Below, one piece after another: positions 53,859-63,035 of a stretch of 64,000 nucleotides of DNA (positions are counted from its first letter, which is position 1; each line of letters starts with the position of its first letter). The stretch spans positions 1-64,000 of the forward strand of contig JBBATZ010000002.1 of NCBI GenBank assembly GCA_040398425.1, read 5' to 3'. The notes under the pieces were generated by a model. It searched no databases. It was not told the origin of the DNA and saw only the letters and a list, made by a program, of their open reading frames with translations. Source of the DNA: UBA7672 sp040398425. Lineage in GTDB: Bacteria; Pseudomonadota; Alphaproteobacteria; Caulobacterales; Hyphomonadaceae. Both the position numbers and the translations under genes were made by a program.

Positions 53859-55019
53859 ATGCGCTTACGTCATTGCACCGCACTCGCCGCCGTATTGCTG
53901 GCTTGTCTCGCAGGCGTGGCTCTTGCGCAGCCGCAGGCAAGCGAGCGCGCCGGCGATCTGGAGCGCGAATATCTCGTACCCCTCCGGGCCAAATCCTGTC
54001 CGAAAGGCGTGACCGGAATGGAAGGCGAGCCCATTGCGTTACGCGCGACGCCTGTGCCGTTGCAGGGCATGAACCCATTGCGCAAGGCGATTGGTGATCT
54101 CACCTTCGTCGCGGGCTTTCACCTCGTTAGCCCCGACACGCGTTTCGGCGGCTTGTCCGACGTGGACCTGCTCGACGATGGCAGCCTGCTGACGATCACC
54201 GACCAGGGCGACTTGGTCTGGCTCGACCTTGCAGACGATGGCGTTACGCCGACGCGCGCCCGGATTGCGTCCCTCCAGGATGTGGCTGGCGCCCCCCTGC
54301 GCGGCAAGCAGGAAGGCGATGCCGAAGACATCGCCTACAGGGATGGCCTCGCACTGGTGTCGTTCGAACGCGACCACCGCGTGCTTGCCTTCGATATCGC
54401 AGGTTGCGGCGCCGCCGCGCGCGGCGCGCCTCTCATGTTCGGCGGCTACGGCGGAGACTTCGCTGCGGCATTCGATCGCCAGAACCTCAAGGTCGATGGC
54501 AATTCTGGCACCGAGGGTCTCGCAATAACGCCGGACTGGTTTCTGTTTGCCGGACTCGAAACCCCATCAAAAGGCGCAAGCCCGCTGTCTGTGCACACCA
54601 TTGAGGCTGCGCCGGAATTCGACCAGGCAATCGGGAAGGGCGCGCCTCCCGTCGTCGGGCTCGACATCATTCCCGATGGCGACGATCTGCGCGTGTTCAG
54701 CCTGCACCGCTCAACCAACCCGCTGGCGACCAACATGATCACGCTGCTCGAGACGCGGTTCACGCGCGAACTGGATCAATCCGGACTGCCGGCCCGCCGC
54801 ATGAGCGAGATTGAAAGCCGTAAGCACGTACGCTTCTTGCCCACCACTTCAGTCGTGTTGGCTCAGATGAACGTGTTGGTGACGGTGGACAATTTCGAAG
54901 GCGTTGCGGCGCGGCAGATGCCGGATGGCCGCGTGCGGCTCTACGTCGTCTCGGACGACAATTTTTCCGGCAAGCAGCGCACGCTGCTCATGATCTACGA
55001 CGTGCCAAGTCCGGCCTGA
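53859..55019 (+). CDS. Esterase-like activity of phytase family protein
   Basis: A 386-residue exported protein with a signal peptide (after VALA, about residue 24). It reads as a beta-propeller of the phytase-like esterase family (PF13449): GGLSDVDLLDDGSLLTITDQGDL, EDIAYRDGLALVSFERDHRV, NSGTEGLAITPD and YVVSDDNFSGKQRTLL. The family binds calcium and hydrolyses phosphoesters or is of unknown activity. ATG 53859 is the start of the signal peptide; the longer frame start at 53805 is unlikely. Confidence 0.82.
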   Translation: MRLRHCTALAAVLLACLAGVALAQPQASERAGDLEREYLVPLRAKSCPKGVTGMEGEPIALRATPVPLQGMNPLRKAIGDLTFVAGFHLVSPDTRFGGLSDVDLLDDGSLLTITDQGDLVWLDLADDGVTPTRARIASLQDVAGAPLRGKQEGDAEDIAYRDGLALVSFERDHRVLAFDIAGCGAAARGAPLMFGGYGGDFAAAFDRQNLKVDGNSGTEGLAITPDWFLFAGLETPSKGASPLSVHTIEAAPEFDQAIGKGAPPVVGLDIIPDGDDLRVFSLHRSTNPLATNMITLLETRFTRELDQSGLPARRMSEIESRKHVRFLPTTSVVLAQMNVLVTVDNFEGVAARQMPDGRVRLYVVSDDNFSGKQRTLLMIYDVPSPA

Positions 55020-55092
55020 GTTCGCGGATCGCGATAGCAGGCGCATCGGCCACGCCGTGGCCGGCAGAACTTCATCGGAAGGGAAACCGAAA

Positions 55093-55122
55093 GGGCGGCG
55101 GCGTCCACGACGCACACCGCCC
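55093..55122 (-). terminator. Terminator hairpin after the small exported protein gene
   Basis: On the minus strand the GGGCGG/CCGCCC arms enclose a GCGTC-GACGC inner stem. The hairpin is followed by TTTCGGTTTCCC. It lies 11 bases past the stop of the 96-residue protein. A perfect GGCCACG-CCGTGGCC palindrome also occurs upstream of it near 55048-55063. Confidence 0.55.
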
Positions 55123-55133
55123 ATGTCCGGATG

Positions 55134-55424
55134 TTAGCTGGCAGCCGCAACCGACGCGACGGTTTCTGTCGAACGGTCAACCGTGCAGGTCACTTTCACC
55201 GACGAGTCGTCGGCCTTCTTGACCTTGAACAGGTAGACGAACGTGCTGCCCGAGGCCTTGGTCGAGTCTTTGTCGACCTTCACGGATTTGGCGTCCGGGT
55301 TCTTGGTGGAAACTTCGGTTTTGCAGAGGTTCTCAGCGCCTTGCACCGAGATCTTCGCGAGGGCCGGGGAGGCGAACGCAACAGCGAGAGCTGAAAGCAC
55401 GACGAGGGAGGAAAGGCGGGCCAT
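55134..55424 (-). CDS. Small exported hypothetical protein
   Basis: A 96-residue protein with a signal peptide (after PALA, residue 23). The mature 73 residues contain two cysteines (ENLCKTEV and VTCTVDRS) and are rich in Lys, Ser, Val, which suggests a small disulphide-linked beta protein. I do not recognise the family. Its own terminator-like hairpin follows. Confidence 0.7.
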   Translation of the reverse strand: MARLSSLVVLSALAVAFASPALAKISVQGAENLCKTEVSTKNPDAKSVKVDKDSTKASGSTFVYLFKVKKADDSSVKVTCTVDRSTETVASVAAAS

Positions 55425-55640
55425 ATTTGAACTCCGTTTATGACCGCTTGGGAGCGCGGCCTAAGACCAGCTAGACGCTGTCAAGTAGACATCGTCAAGT
55501 AACGTGCGCGTCAAATGCAGGGTCGCCCGCTAACACCTGCGTCAACCGTGGCTCAACGGTCGAATTGAGGCTCGCCGGCCGCCCGCGCCGCGGGCTAGCC
55601 TGCCGACGGGCCTCGGTGGGGCGCCCAAGGGAGGCTGTCG

Positions 55641-56567
55641 ATGATGCATCAGCGAGATTTGGACCTGAACCCTCGGGAAACCGTCCGTCCCACGCAGGAA
55701 ATGTTCGATCTTTACGATCAGTATTGTCACAGCCAGATCGACCGCCGGACGTTCATGGACAGGCTCGGGCGGCTCGCGGTTGGGGGCGTGACGGCGGCCA
55801 TGCTCGCCGAAGCGCTGTTGCCGAAATACGCCAGTGCGCTCCAGTTGCGTGAGGATGACGCCCGCATTGTTGGCTCGCGGATCACCTACGACTCGCCGGA
55901 CGGCGCGGGCAAGCAGGGCAAGCAGATGGGCGCCTATCTGGTGCGTCCGGCAAAGGCGAAGGCGGCAAAACTGCCCGCGATTGTGGTGGTGCATGAAAAC
56001 CGGGGGCTCAATCCTCATATCGCCGATGTGGCGCGTCGCGCGGCGGCGGCGGGTTTCCTCGCGCTGGCGCCGGATGCGCTCTACCCGCTTGGCGGATACC
56101 CCGGCACCGATGACGAAGGTCGCACACTGCAGGCCACGCGCAGTGGCGCGGACATGCTGGAAGATTTCATCGCCGCCGTGAAGCTGATGCAGGTGCATCC
56201 CGACTGCAACGGCAAGGTTGGCATTGTCGGCTTCTGTTTTGGCGGCGGGATCTGCAACAACGTGGCGGTGCGCGTGCCGACACTTGGCGCGTCGGCACCC
56301 TATTACGGCGCAGCGGCCGCGTTGGAAGATGTCCCGAAGATCCAGGCCCCGCTCCTGGTCACGCTCGCTGGTGTCGATGAGCGTGTAAATGCCGCCTATC
56401 CCGCCTACGAAGATGCGCTGAAGAAAGCCGGCAAGACCTACACACTTCACTCCTACGCGGGCTGCCAGCACGGCTTCCACAACGACACCACGCCGCGTTT
56501 CGATCCGGAGAATGCCCGCATTGCCTGGAACCGCACGCTCGACTTTTTCCGCCAGCACCTGGCCTGA
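55641..56567 (+). CDS. Dienelactone hydrolase family protein with Tat-like signal
   Basis: A 308-residue alpha/beta hydrolase. Around residues 34-60 is a twin-arginine-like DRRTFMDRLGRLAVGGVTAAML, so it should be exported folded. The catalytic triad is C in GFCFGGG, D in AGVDERVN and H in CQHGFHNDT. This matches the YghX/dienelactone-type proteins. It is a distinct paralogue of the cytoplasmic hydrolase at 48.9 kb. The N-terminal 33 residues precede the Tat-like motif, so the start may be the second Met. It is followed after 11 bases by a lipoprotein gene. Confidence 0.82.
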   Translation: MMHQRDLDLNPRETVRPTQEMFDLYDQYCHSQIDRRTFMDRLGRLAVGGVTAAMLAEALLPKYASALQLREDDARIVGSRITYDSPDGAGKQGKQMGAYLVRPAKAKAAKLPAIVVVHENRGLNPHIADVARRAAAAGFLALAPDALYPLGGYPGTDDEGRTLQATRSGADMLEDFIAAVKLMQVHPDCNGKVGIVGFCFGGGICNNVAVRVPTLGASAPYYGAAAALEDVPKIQAPLLVTLAGVDERVNAAYPAYEDALKKAGKTYTLHSYAGCQHGFHNDTTPRFDPENARIAWNRTLDFFRQHLA

Positions 56568-56578
56568 AAGCATAGCCC

Positions 56579-57109
56579 ATGAACCGCAACTTTCCCTCGC
56601 TGTACGCCATCGGCTGCGCCCTGCTGACGGCTTGCGGCGGTCCAGCGCCTGCGACATCTGTGGCCGCGCCAGACACCGTTGCACCCGTTGTTGTCGCCGA
56701 GGCCGTGCCGGAAGCGGTCCAGGGCTGGCGTGAATACCCGCTGCGCGACGGCGTGCTATCGCTCCAGCCAGACAAGTGGCGCACGGATACGATCGATGTC
56801 CCCGTGAAGGCGGGCGAGGGGCTCGAATACAAGGTCGAGATGAAGGCCGGGCAGGGTCTAGTCTACAATGTGAGCTACACCGGGCTGGAGCATCCCGGCA
56901 TGATGGTTGTGGAGTTCCATGGCCACACGCCACAGGTCGAAGGCGTCGGTGACTTGATGTTCTATTCAAAGACCGGCGGCTCACCTGAAAGCGGCGTCTT
57001 CACCGCGCCATGGACCGGCATACATGGCTGGTATCTGAAAAACGATTCTGCAAACGATATCGTGGCCCGGCTGGAACTCGCAGGGTTCTACGCGCTTCAC
57101 GCGAAGTAG
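56579..57109 (+). CDS. Hypothetical lipoprotein
   Basis: A 176-residue protein with a lipobox ending LLTAC (Cys19), a Pro/Ala/Val-rich linker and a beta-rich domain with KVEMKAGQGLVYNVSY, VEFHGHTP and HGWYLKNDS. The pattern of a small domain carrying conserved Trp, His and Gly suggests an immunoglobulin-like fold. Family not recognised. It probably forms a unit with the hydrolase upstream. Confidence 0.7.
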   Translation: MNRNFPSLYAIGCALLTACGGPAPATSVAAPDTVAPVVVAEAVPEAVQGWREYPLRDGVLSLQPDKWRTDTIDVPVKAGEGLEYKVEMKAGQGLVYNVSYTGLEHPGMMVVEFHGHTPQVEGVGDLMFYSKTGGSPESGVFTAPWTGIHGWYLKNDSANDIVARLELAGFYALHAK

Positions 57110-57241
57110 GGTTTCGTGACCCGATTCCGGGCGGCTTTGGGCTTTTCCCATATGGAGCGGTGCTGTCCAGTGTGAACCGGGCTGCCTTCGCGTGTGAGGG
57201 GAAGGGGCGCGGACGCGCGCCGGGATGAGAGACGAGCCGTG

Positions 57242-58169
57242 ATGTATATCAAACTGCTGGCAGGCGCTGCCTTCTCGCTGCTCAGCCTCAGCGGCTGCGC
57301 CAGTATCGGAAATCTCGGCGCTTCGGGTCTTGCCGAGAACATCGAGGACAATGCAGCAACGCTGAACGAGGCGCACACACGCGCGATGACTGCGATCATC
57401 GCGGTCGATGTGGCTGTTCGTCGTTTCCGTCCAGTTTGCTGGCGAGCCGCAGCCCTGGTTCATCGATGGCGACGAATTCTCTGCGGCGCCCTCCGCGATC
57501 GATATCGCCAACACCAAGCGCTATGTCGACATCATCGCAGGCGCCAAGCGTGGCGAGATCACGTTCGGCAAGCTACCCGACCAGGCACTCGATCAGCGCA
57601 GCTGCACGCCGTACGACGCCGCCTACCTGCGCGACACGCTCGGCGGCGGCGCATCCGATGGCGGTCGCAGCAGCATGTCGGATATCATCCGCACGGTCGA
57701 GGGCCTCACGGGCCGCCAGATGGTGCTCACCAGCGTCGCGCGCACCAGCGCAGACGAACCGCAGGTTGCAGCTGACAGGTTCAACCGCCGCCTGCTGCTG
57801 TGCGATGCGGCCGTGACCGCGTGGGGCTTTGTCGACGCGCAAACCGGTGCGCCGATCGCCGCTGTCCGCACGTGCTCTTTCGACGACATGATCTACTTCC
57901 TTGGCGAGACGCTGCGCAGCGGAACAGAGGGTTATCCCGTCGTCGTTGGCAATTTCAACCTGTTCCAGACCTATCCGGACCGCGCCGAAAAGGCCTTCGC
58001 GGTGCGCGTAGAACATGCCGGACACGTCTATTTCATCGCGCCACAATCCCCGGTCGGAGACACGAGCGGGCCGAAAGATGTGACCGGCAACGTGCTCTCG
58101 CTGCTGAACCAGCTCTACCGGCTGGCGCAGTCCGACGAGTTCCAGCGCGCGCCGGAGCCCCGTCGCTAG
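57242..58169 (+). pseudogene. Probable lipoprotein gene split by a frameshift
   Basis: Frame one, from ATG 57242, gives MYIKLLAGAAFSLLSLSGC, a clean lipoprotein signal, and continues to about 57400 (AHTRAMTAIIAVD). Frame two then carries a coherent 254-residue sequence from 57408 (LFVVSVQFAGEPQPWFIDGDEF onward) up to 58169, which lacks its own signal peptide or obvious ribosome binding site. The simplest reading is one roughly 309-residue periplasmic lipoprotein broken near 57400-57415. Two separate genes or programmed shifting are less likely. Family not recognised. Confidence 0.55.
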
Positions 58170-58187
58170 GGCGCAGATCAAGGCAGC

Positions 58188-59042
58188 TCAGGTCGTGTGC
58201 TGTTCCTGTAGCCACTTGGTCAGCACGCCGCCCGCGACGCATTGCTCCCATGCCTGCTCGGGCGTTTCGGCGTAGGTGAACAGCGACTCGTCCGGCTGCG
58301 AAATCACGCCGTGCTTCACCATGGCGTCGAAATTGATGACCTCGCGCCAGTAGGCCTGATCATAAAGCACGATCGGAATCGGAGGTGCCTTGTCGGTCTG
58401 GCGCAGGGCGAGAATTTCGAACAGCTCGTCCATCGTGCCCATGCCGCCGGGAAACACCACGAGCGCATTGGCCCGCATCGCGAAGTGCATCTTGCGCATC
58501 GCGAAATAGTGGAAACGGAATGTCAGGTCGGGTGTCGAATATGCATTCGGCTCCTGCTCCATCGGCAGGGTGATGTTGTAGCCTATCGACGGGGCGCCGG
58601 CATCGCACGCGCCGCGATTGGCTGCCTCCATGATGCCGGGTCCGCCGCCCGTGGCAATTACATTGTCGCGCCGCGGCTTGTCAGTCAGCAGCGCGCCGCC
58701 GCGCTCGGATGCGATGCGGGCAAAGCTGCGCGCGTCGTTGTACCACCGGACATGATCCGGCGATCCGGTTGGGGAAAAGCGCGCCGAGCCGAACACAACC
58801 ACAGTCGAGCGCACGCCCCATGCGTCCAGCTTCTGTTCGACTTTCTCGTATTCCAGCATGAACCGTACGCCGCGCTGCGCGTCAGCCAGCAGCCACTCGG
58901 TGTCGAGCGCAGCGAGGCGGTAGGAGGGCGATGCCTCCTGCGCCGCGTTGGCGCCCCTGTCGTGCGAGAAGGGCGCGATCTTGGCCGGATCGAGGTGCTG
59001 CTTCGCGGAGGGGGTGGCGGGCTTGGATGCTTTGTCGGTCAT
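58188..59042 (-). CDS. LOG family protein (TIGR00730-type)
   Basis: A 284-residue protein of the LOG/lysine-decarboxylase-like family: VVVFGSARFSP, VIATGGGPGIMEAANRGACDAG, and the family motif FPGGMGTMDELFE. Enzymes of this fold release bases from nucleoside 5'-monophosphates (cytokinin-activating type or pyrimidine/purine nucleosidases). The N-terminal extension of about 70 residues is usual for the long bacterial form. ATG 59042 was chosen over 59078 since MTDKAS reads as a natural start. Confidence 0.85.
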   Translation of the reverse strand: MTDKASKPATPSAKQHLDPAKIAPFSHDRGANAAQEASPSYRLAALDTEWLLADAQRGVRFMLEYEKVEQKLDAWGVRSTVVVFGSARFSPTGSPDHVRWYNDARSFARIASERGGALLTDKPRRDNVIATGGGPGIMEAANRGACDAGAPSIGYNITLPMEQEPNAYSTPDLTFRFHYFAMRKMHFAMRANALVVFPGGMGTMDELFEILALRQTDKAPPIPIVLYDQAYWREVINFDAMVKHGVISQPDESLFTYAETPEQAWEQCVAGGVLTKWLQEQHTT

Positions 59043-59152
59043 GGCGCGTCTCGTCACAGGGGCAGCCTGTCTAACCAAGACTGGTGAAGGAAGCGACCCC
59101 GGAATGCCGTGAAAATCGTGGCGAATCCCCCATCTCCGGCCTCTCGGAAACC

Positions 59153-62059
59153 CTAATGAGCCTCCGCCCAGCTCTTCGCCGCCTTCGCTTCCACAACCAG
59201 CGGCACCTTCATCTCCACGACAGGGTGGGGCGCCGCTGACATCACCTTCGCCGCGACCTCCGCCACCTTCTTCGCTTCCGTCTCAGGTGCCTCGAAGACC
59301 AGTTCGTCGTGTACCTGCAGTAGCATCTTCGCCTTTAGTCCCGCCGCCTGCAGCGCTGCCGGCATGAGGATCATCGCACGCTTGATGATGTCGGCGGCCG
59401 AGCCCTGCAGCGGTGCGTTGATCGCCTGCCGTTCGCCGAACGAACGCTCCGCTCCGTTGGGCGACTTGATCTGCGGCAACCATACCTTCCGTCCAAAGAT
59501 CGTCTCGACATAGCCGTGCTCGCGGCCATAGGCGCGGTACTGCTCCATGTAATCCTGGATGCCGGGGAATTTCTGGAAGTACTTCTTGATATACGCGCCC
59601 GCTTCCTCGCGCGGAATCGAAAGCTGTCGCGCAAGACCGAAGGCCGAGATGCCATAGATGATGCCGAAATTGATCGCCTTGGCGTTGCGGCGGATCATCG
59701 GGTCCATGCCCTTCACCGGCACGTTGAACATCTCACTCGCCGTCATGGCGTGAATGTCGACACCTTCAAGGAAGGCCTGCCGCAGGCTTGGGATATCCGC
59801 CACGTGCGCGAGCAAGCGCAACTCGATCTGCGAATAGTCCGCCGACACCAGTACATTCCCCGGCGCCGCGATGAACGCCTCGCGGATCTTGCGGCCTTCC
59901 TCGGTGCGGATCGGAATGTTCTGCAGGTTGGGATCGGTCGAGGCCAGCCTCCCCGTCTGCGCCCCCGCCAGCGAATACGACGTGTGCACGCGGCCCGTAT
60001 CCGTGTTCAGCGCCTCGCTCAGTGTCTCCGTATAGGTCGAGCGCAGCTTCGACAGCATGCGCCAGTCAAGCAGCACCTTGGGGAGCTCATGCCCATACGC
60101 CGCCAGATCCTCCAGCGCATCTGCGCCGGTCGCCCACGCGCCTGTCTTGGTACGCTTGGCGCCCACCACATCGGCAAGACCCATCTCGTCGAAAAGGATC
60201 TCGCCAAGCTGTTTCGGGCTGCCGAGATTGAACTTCCGTCCTGCAAGCTTGTGTGCTTCGTCTTCCAGCGCCGCCATGCGTTGCGCGAACTCTCCCGACA
60301 GCCGCGAGAGCCGGTCGCGATCGACCAGAATTCCCGCGCGCTCCATGTCCGCCACAACGCGGATCAGCGGCCGATCCATCGTCTCGTAAACCGTCGCCAC
60401 GCTCTCCCGCGACAGCCGCGGCTTCAGCCGCTGCCACAGGCGCAGCGTGACGTCCGCGTCCTCCGCCGCATAGCGCGTGGCCTTATCAACCGACGTCTGG
60501 TCGAACGTGATCTGCGACTTACCCGTCCCGATCAGTTCCTTGATCGGCACCGGCGTATGTCCGAGATGCAGCTGCGACAGCTCGTCCATGCCGTGATTGT
60601 GCTGCCCGGCTTCCAGCACGAACGACAACAGCATCGTGTCGTCGATCGGCGCCACGTCGATGCCGTGGCCACGGAAGATCGAGATGTCGTATTTGATGTT
60701 CTGCCCGATCTTCAGAACCGACGGATCTTCCAGCAACGGCTTCAGCAACTCTATAGCCACGCCCATCTCGATCTGCTTCGGGCGTTCCTCTGACAGCAGG
60801 TCGATCTTGTTCGTGCCGTGCGCCAGCGGAATGTAGCAGGCCTTGCCCGGCGCCAGGGCGAGCGACACCCCCACCAGATGCGCCGCCATCGGATCGAGAC
60901 CATCGGTCTCGGTGTCGACCGCGACGAAGCCCTGTTCCTTCGCCGCGATAATCCACTGAACCAGCTGGTCCTGCTCGTTTACCGTTTCATAGGCATCGAG
61001 ATCGAATGGCTTCGCTTCCGGCGCTACCGGTTCAAAACTTTCCCCCGGCGCGCCATTGGCCGCTGCCGTCTCGGTCTGAACCTTCGAGCCGCCATTAGCC
61101 GCCAGCGCTTTTGACAACGCTTGTCCGCCAGCCGACGAAGACACCGGCAGCGCGCCTTCAGCGCCCAGCGTCTGCGCGACACGCGTCGTCAGTGTCCGGA
61201 ATTCCATCTCCGTCAGGAAGGCGAGCAGGGGAGCAGGATCCGGATCAGACACGCCGAGTTGCTCCAGCGGCACCTCAACAGGCACATCGTCCTTCAACGT
61301 CACCAGCACTTTCGACAGCCGCGCCATCTCGGCATGCTCGATCAATGACTCGCGCCGCTTCGGCTGCTTGATCTCGCCCGCGCGCGCCAGCAGTGTTTCA
61401 AGATCGCCATACTCCTGGATCAGCAGCGCCGCCGTCTTGATCCCGATGCCCGGCACGCCTGGCACATTGTCGACGCTGTCGCCGCACAACGCCTGCACGT
61501 CGATCACCTTGTCTGGCGTCACGCCGAACTTCTCGAACACTTCCGGCGCGCAGATTTTCCGGTCCTTGACTGTGTCCAGCATGCAGATCCGGTCATCGAC
61601 CAGCTGCATCAGGTCCTTGTCCGCCGACACGATCGACACGCGCGCGCCCTTCGCCGATGCCTGCCGCGCATAGGTGGCGATCAGGTCATCGGCCTCGAAC
61701 CCCTTCATCTCCAGCGCCGGTTGACCGAACGCGATGGCGGCCCTCCGGACAAGAGGAAATTGCGGTATGAGATCTGCCGGCGGATCGGGCCGCTGCGCCT
61801 TGTACTGGTCGTATAGCCCGTTGCGGAACGTGATCGCGCCCGCGTCGAAGATGCAAGCAAAGTGCGTCGGCTGGTCGCCCGCCTTCAGGTCTTCCAGCAC
61901 CTTCCACAACATGTTGCAGAAGCCAGAGATCGCGCCCACCGGCAGTCCGTCCGACTTCCGCGTCAGCTTGGGCAGGGCGTGATAGGCGCGGAAAATGAAC
62001 CCCGACGCATCGATCAGGTAGACATGGCTGGTGGCGTCGACGGGGCGTTGCACGGGCAT
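59153..62059 (-). CDS. polA: DNA polymerase I
   Basis: A 968-residue family A polymerase with all three modules: N-terminal 5'-3' exonuclease (YLIDASGFIFRAYHA, FEADDLIATYA, GDSVDNVPGVPGIG), a 3'-5' proofreading domain with the acidic DTETDGL, and the polymerase core (motif A DYSQIELRLLAH, finger helix RRNAKAINFGIIYG, motif C VHDELVFE). ATG 62059 follows GGAG, which fixes the start; the frame extends further upstream without support. Apparently functional. The gap upstream (62060-62444, 385 bases) contains no gene I can support. Confidence 0.97.
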   Translation of the reverse strand: MPVQRPVDATSHVYLIDASGFIFRAYHALPKLTRKSDGLPVGAISGFCNMLWKVLEDLKAGDQPTHFACIFDAGAITFRNGLYDQYKAQRPDPPADLIPQFPLVRRAAIAFGQPALEMKGFEADDLIATYARQASAKGARVSIVSADKDLMQLVDDRICMLDTVKDRKICAPEVFEKFGVTPDKVIDVQALCGDSVDNVPGVPGIGIKTAALLIQEYGDLETLLARAGEIKQPKRRESLIEHAEMARLSKVLVTLKDDVPVEVPLEQLGVSDPDPAPLLAFLTEMEFRTLTTRVAQTLGAEGALPVSSSAGGQALSKALAANGGSKVQTETAAANGAPGESFEPVAPEAKPFDLDAYETVNEQDQLVQWIIAAKEQGFVAVDTETDGLDPMAAHLVGVSLALAPGKACYIPLAHGTNKIDLLSEERPKQIEMGVAIELLKPLLEDPSVLKIGQNIKYDISIFRGHGIDVAPIDDTMLLSFVLEAGQHNHGMDELSQLHLGHTPVPIKELIGTGKSQITFDQTSVDKATRYAAEDADVTLRLWQRLKPRLSRESVATVYETMDRPLIRVVADMERAGILVDRDRLSRLSGEFAQRMAALEDEAHKLAGRKFNLGSPKQLGEILFDEMGLADVVGAKRTKTGAWATGADALEDLAAYGHELPKVLLDWRMLSKLRSTYTETLSEALNTDTGRVHTSYSLAGAQTGRLASTDPNLQNIPIRTEEGRKIREAFIAAPGNVLVSADYSQIELRLLAHVADIPSLRQAFLEGVDIHAMTASEMFNVPVKGMDPMIRRNAKAINFGIIYGISAFGLARQLSIPREEAGAYIKKYFQKFPGIQDYMEQYRAYGREHGYVETIFGRKVWLPQIKSPNGAERSFGERQAINAPLQGSAADIIKRAMILMPAALQAAGLKAKMLLQVHDELVFEAPETEAKKVAEVAAKVMSAAPHPVVEMKVPLVVEAKAAKSWAEAH

Positions 62060-62444
62060 CGGAAGTCTCCTGTCCGCCTCACCTAACAGGCCGTGAAGGC
62101 GTCTGCCAGCGCGCCGAAAATCGAGCTGTGAACGGGGTCGAGTCAGCAGCGCGATTTCGCGCGGGAAGATTGCGGTCGGCTGCCGCACAATAGCGAAAGC
62201 ACGGTCATTACATGCCGTCCCCCGTTCGCGATTTCGTTATCGGAAACCCTGCGGTTCGGTTTGAAGGCTGGATCGGCATTTGCCATCTTTTTGAAGCGGA
62301 CCGGGCCCCTCTGGCAGCTGATCAATCCCTGTTGATCGCCTGTGATGTCGGACCGCATCGGGTGGAACCCGGCGCTGGCTCGGATTTCCCCCCTCTTTGA
62401 GCTGCATCGGGATTCTTCCCGGCCAACAGACCGAGGAGCAAAAC

Positions 62445-62640
62445 ATGCACACCCAATGGTTCAAGGCCCTGCTGTTTCGGCATGGCGTGATCCAGGAACA
62501 GATAGATGCAGAGCAGCGTGGTCCGAGCCGGATCCGATCCGGCTGTTCCGGCTGAAGCGGCTTCGGCTCGCGCTGAAAGACAGCATGCGGAAGCTTGCTC
62601 ACGCGCTTGAAGGGGAACCCGCCCCGCGCGACCAATCCTT
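62445..62640 (+). pseudogene. DUF465/YdcH-like small protein, frameshifted
   Basis: ATG 62445 behind GAGGAGC starts MHTQWFKALLFRHGVIQEQIDAEQRG in one frame, which stops 37 codons later (near 62555). From about 62525 another frame continues DPIRLFRLKRLRLALKDSMRKL, the second half of the same helical-hairpin family. A single frameshift near 62515-62530 separates them. The 3' end is indefinite because the second frame stays open past 62640. A sequencing error is possible. Confidence 0.6.
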
Positions 62641-62711
62641 GTCGCTTGCGATACCGACATGGAGAGGCGCGCCCGACGACCGAGCGTCCGTCTCCCATCG
62701 GGGGAGCACCC

Positions 62712-62957
62712 ATGCGCATGATCCGGCGCTATGGCGTCGAACTCGAGATCTGCACGCGCACGGGCGGCTTCTGGCTCGATCCGCGCGAACCCGAGCGCAT
62801 TGTCGCATGGGTGCAGGGCGAGGGCGACGCCTCGCGCCGGGCGCGCGACGTGGACGTCGCCGGGTACGGCTTCGCCGATGGCGAGGTCGGTAGGCGGCGC
62901 CACAGGCAGCGCGAGCTGCACTGGCGCGCGCGCCTCGTCGACGACTTTGACGACTAG
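62712..62957 (+). CDS. Degenerate zinc-ribbon (zf-TFIIB-like) protein
   Basis: An 81-residue ORF from ATG 62712 behind GGGGAGC. Residues 7-30 (YGVELEICTRTGGFWLDPREPERIV) align with the second half of zf-TFIIB zinc ribbons, which usually read CPxCxGxWLDxxEL. Here the second cysteine of that pair is Thr and the first pair is absent, so zinc cannot be held in the normal way. It could be a remnant or a metal-free variant. The rest is basic and acidic without pattern. Confidence 0.5.
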   Translation: MRMIRRYGVELEICTRTGGFWLDPREPERIVAWVQGEGDASRRARDVDVAGYGFADGEVGRRRHRQRELHWRARLVDDFDD

Positions 62958-63035
62958 AGTGTTGCGGCCCGGGGCATCTCGTCCCGCCGCTGTCACGCCC
63001 CCCAAACACCCGTCTATCGCCAGCAGGGTCCTGCC

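Noticed and set aside
55404..55413. AGGGAGGAAA, complementary to the sRNA 10-mer
   Set aside because: It lies on the strand opposite to the mRNA of the small exported protein, so the sRNA could not pair with that message here.
62212..62400. 62-codon plus-strand ORF upstream of polA
   Set aside because: No ribosome binding site, no motif and no recognisable family; not enough to call a gene.
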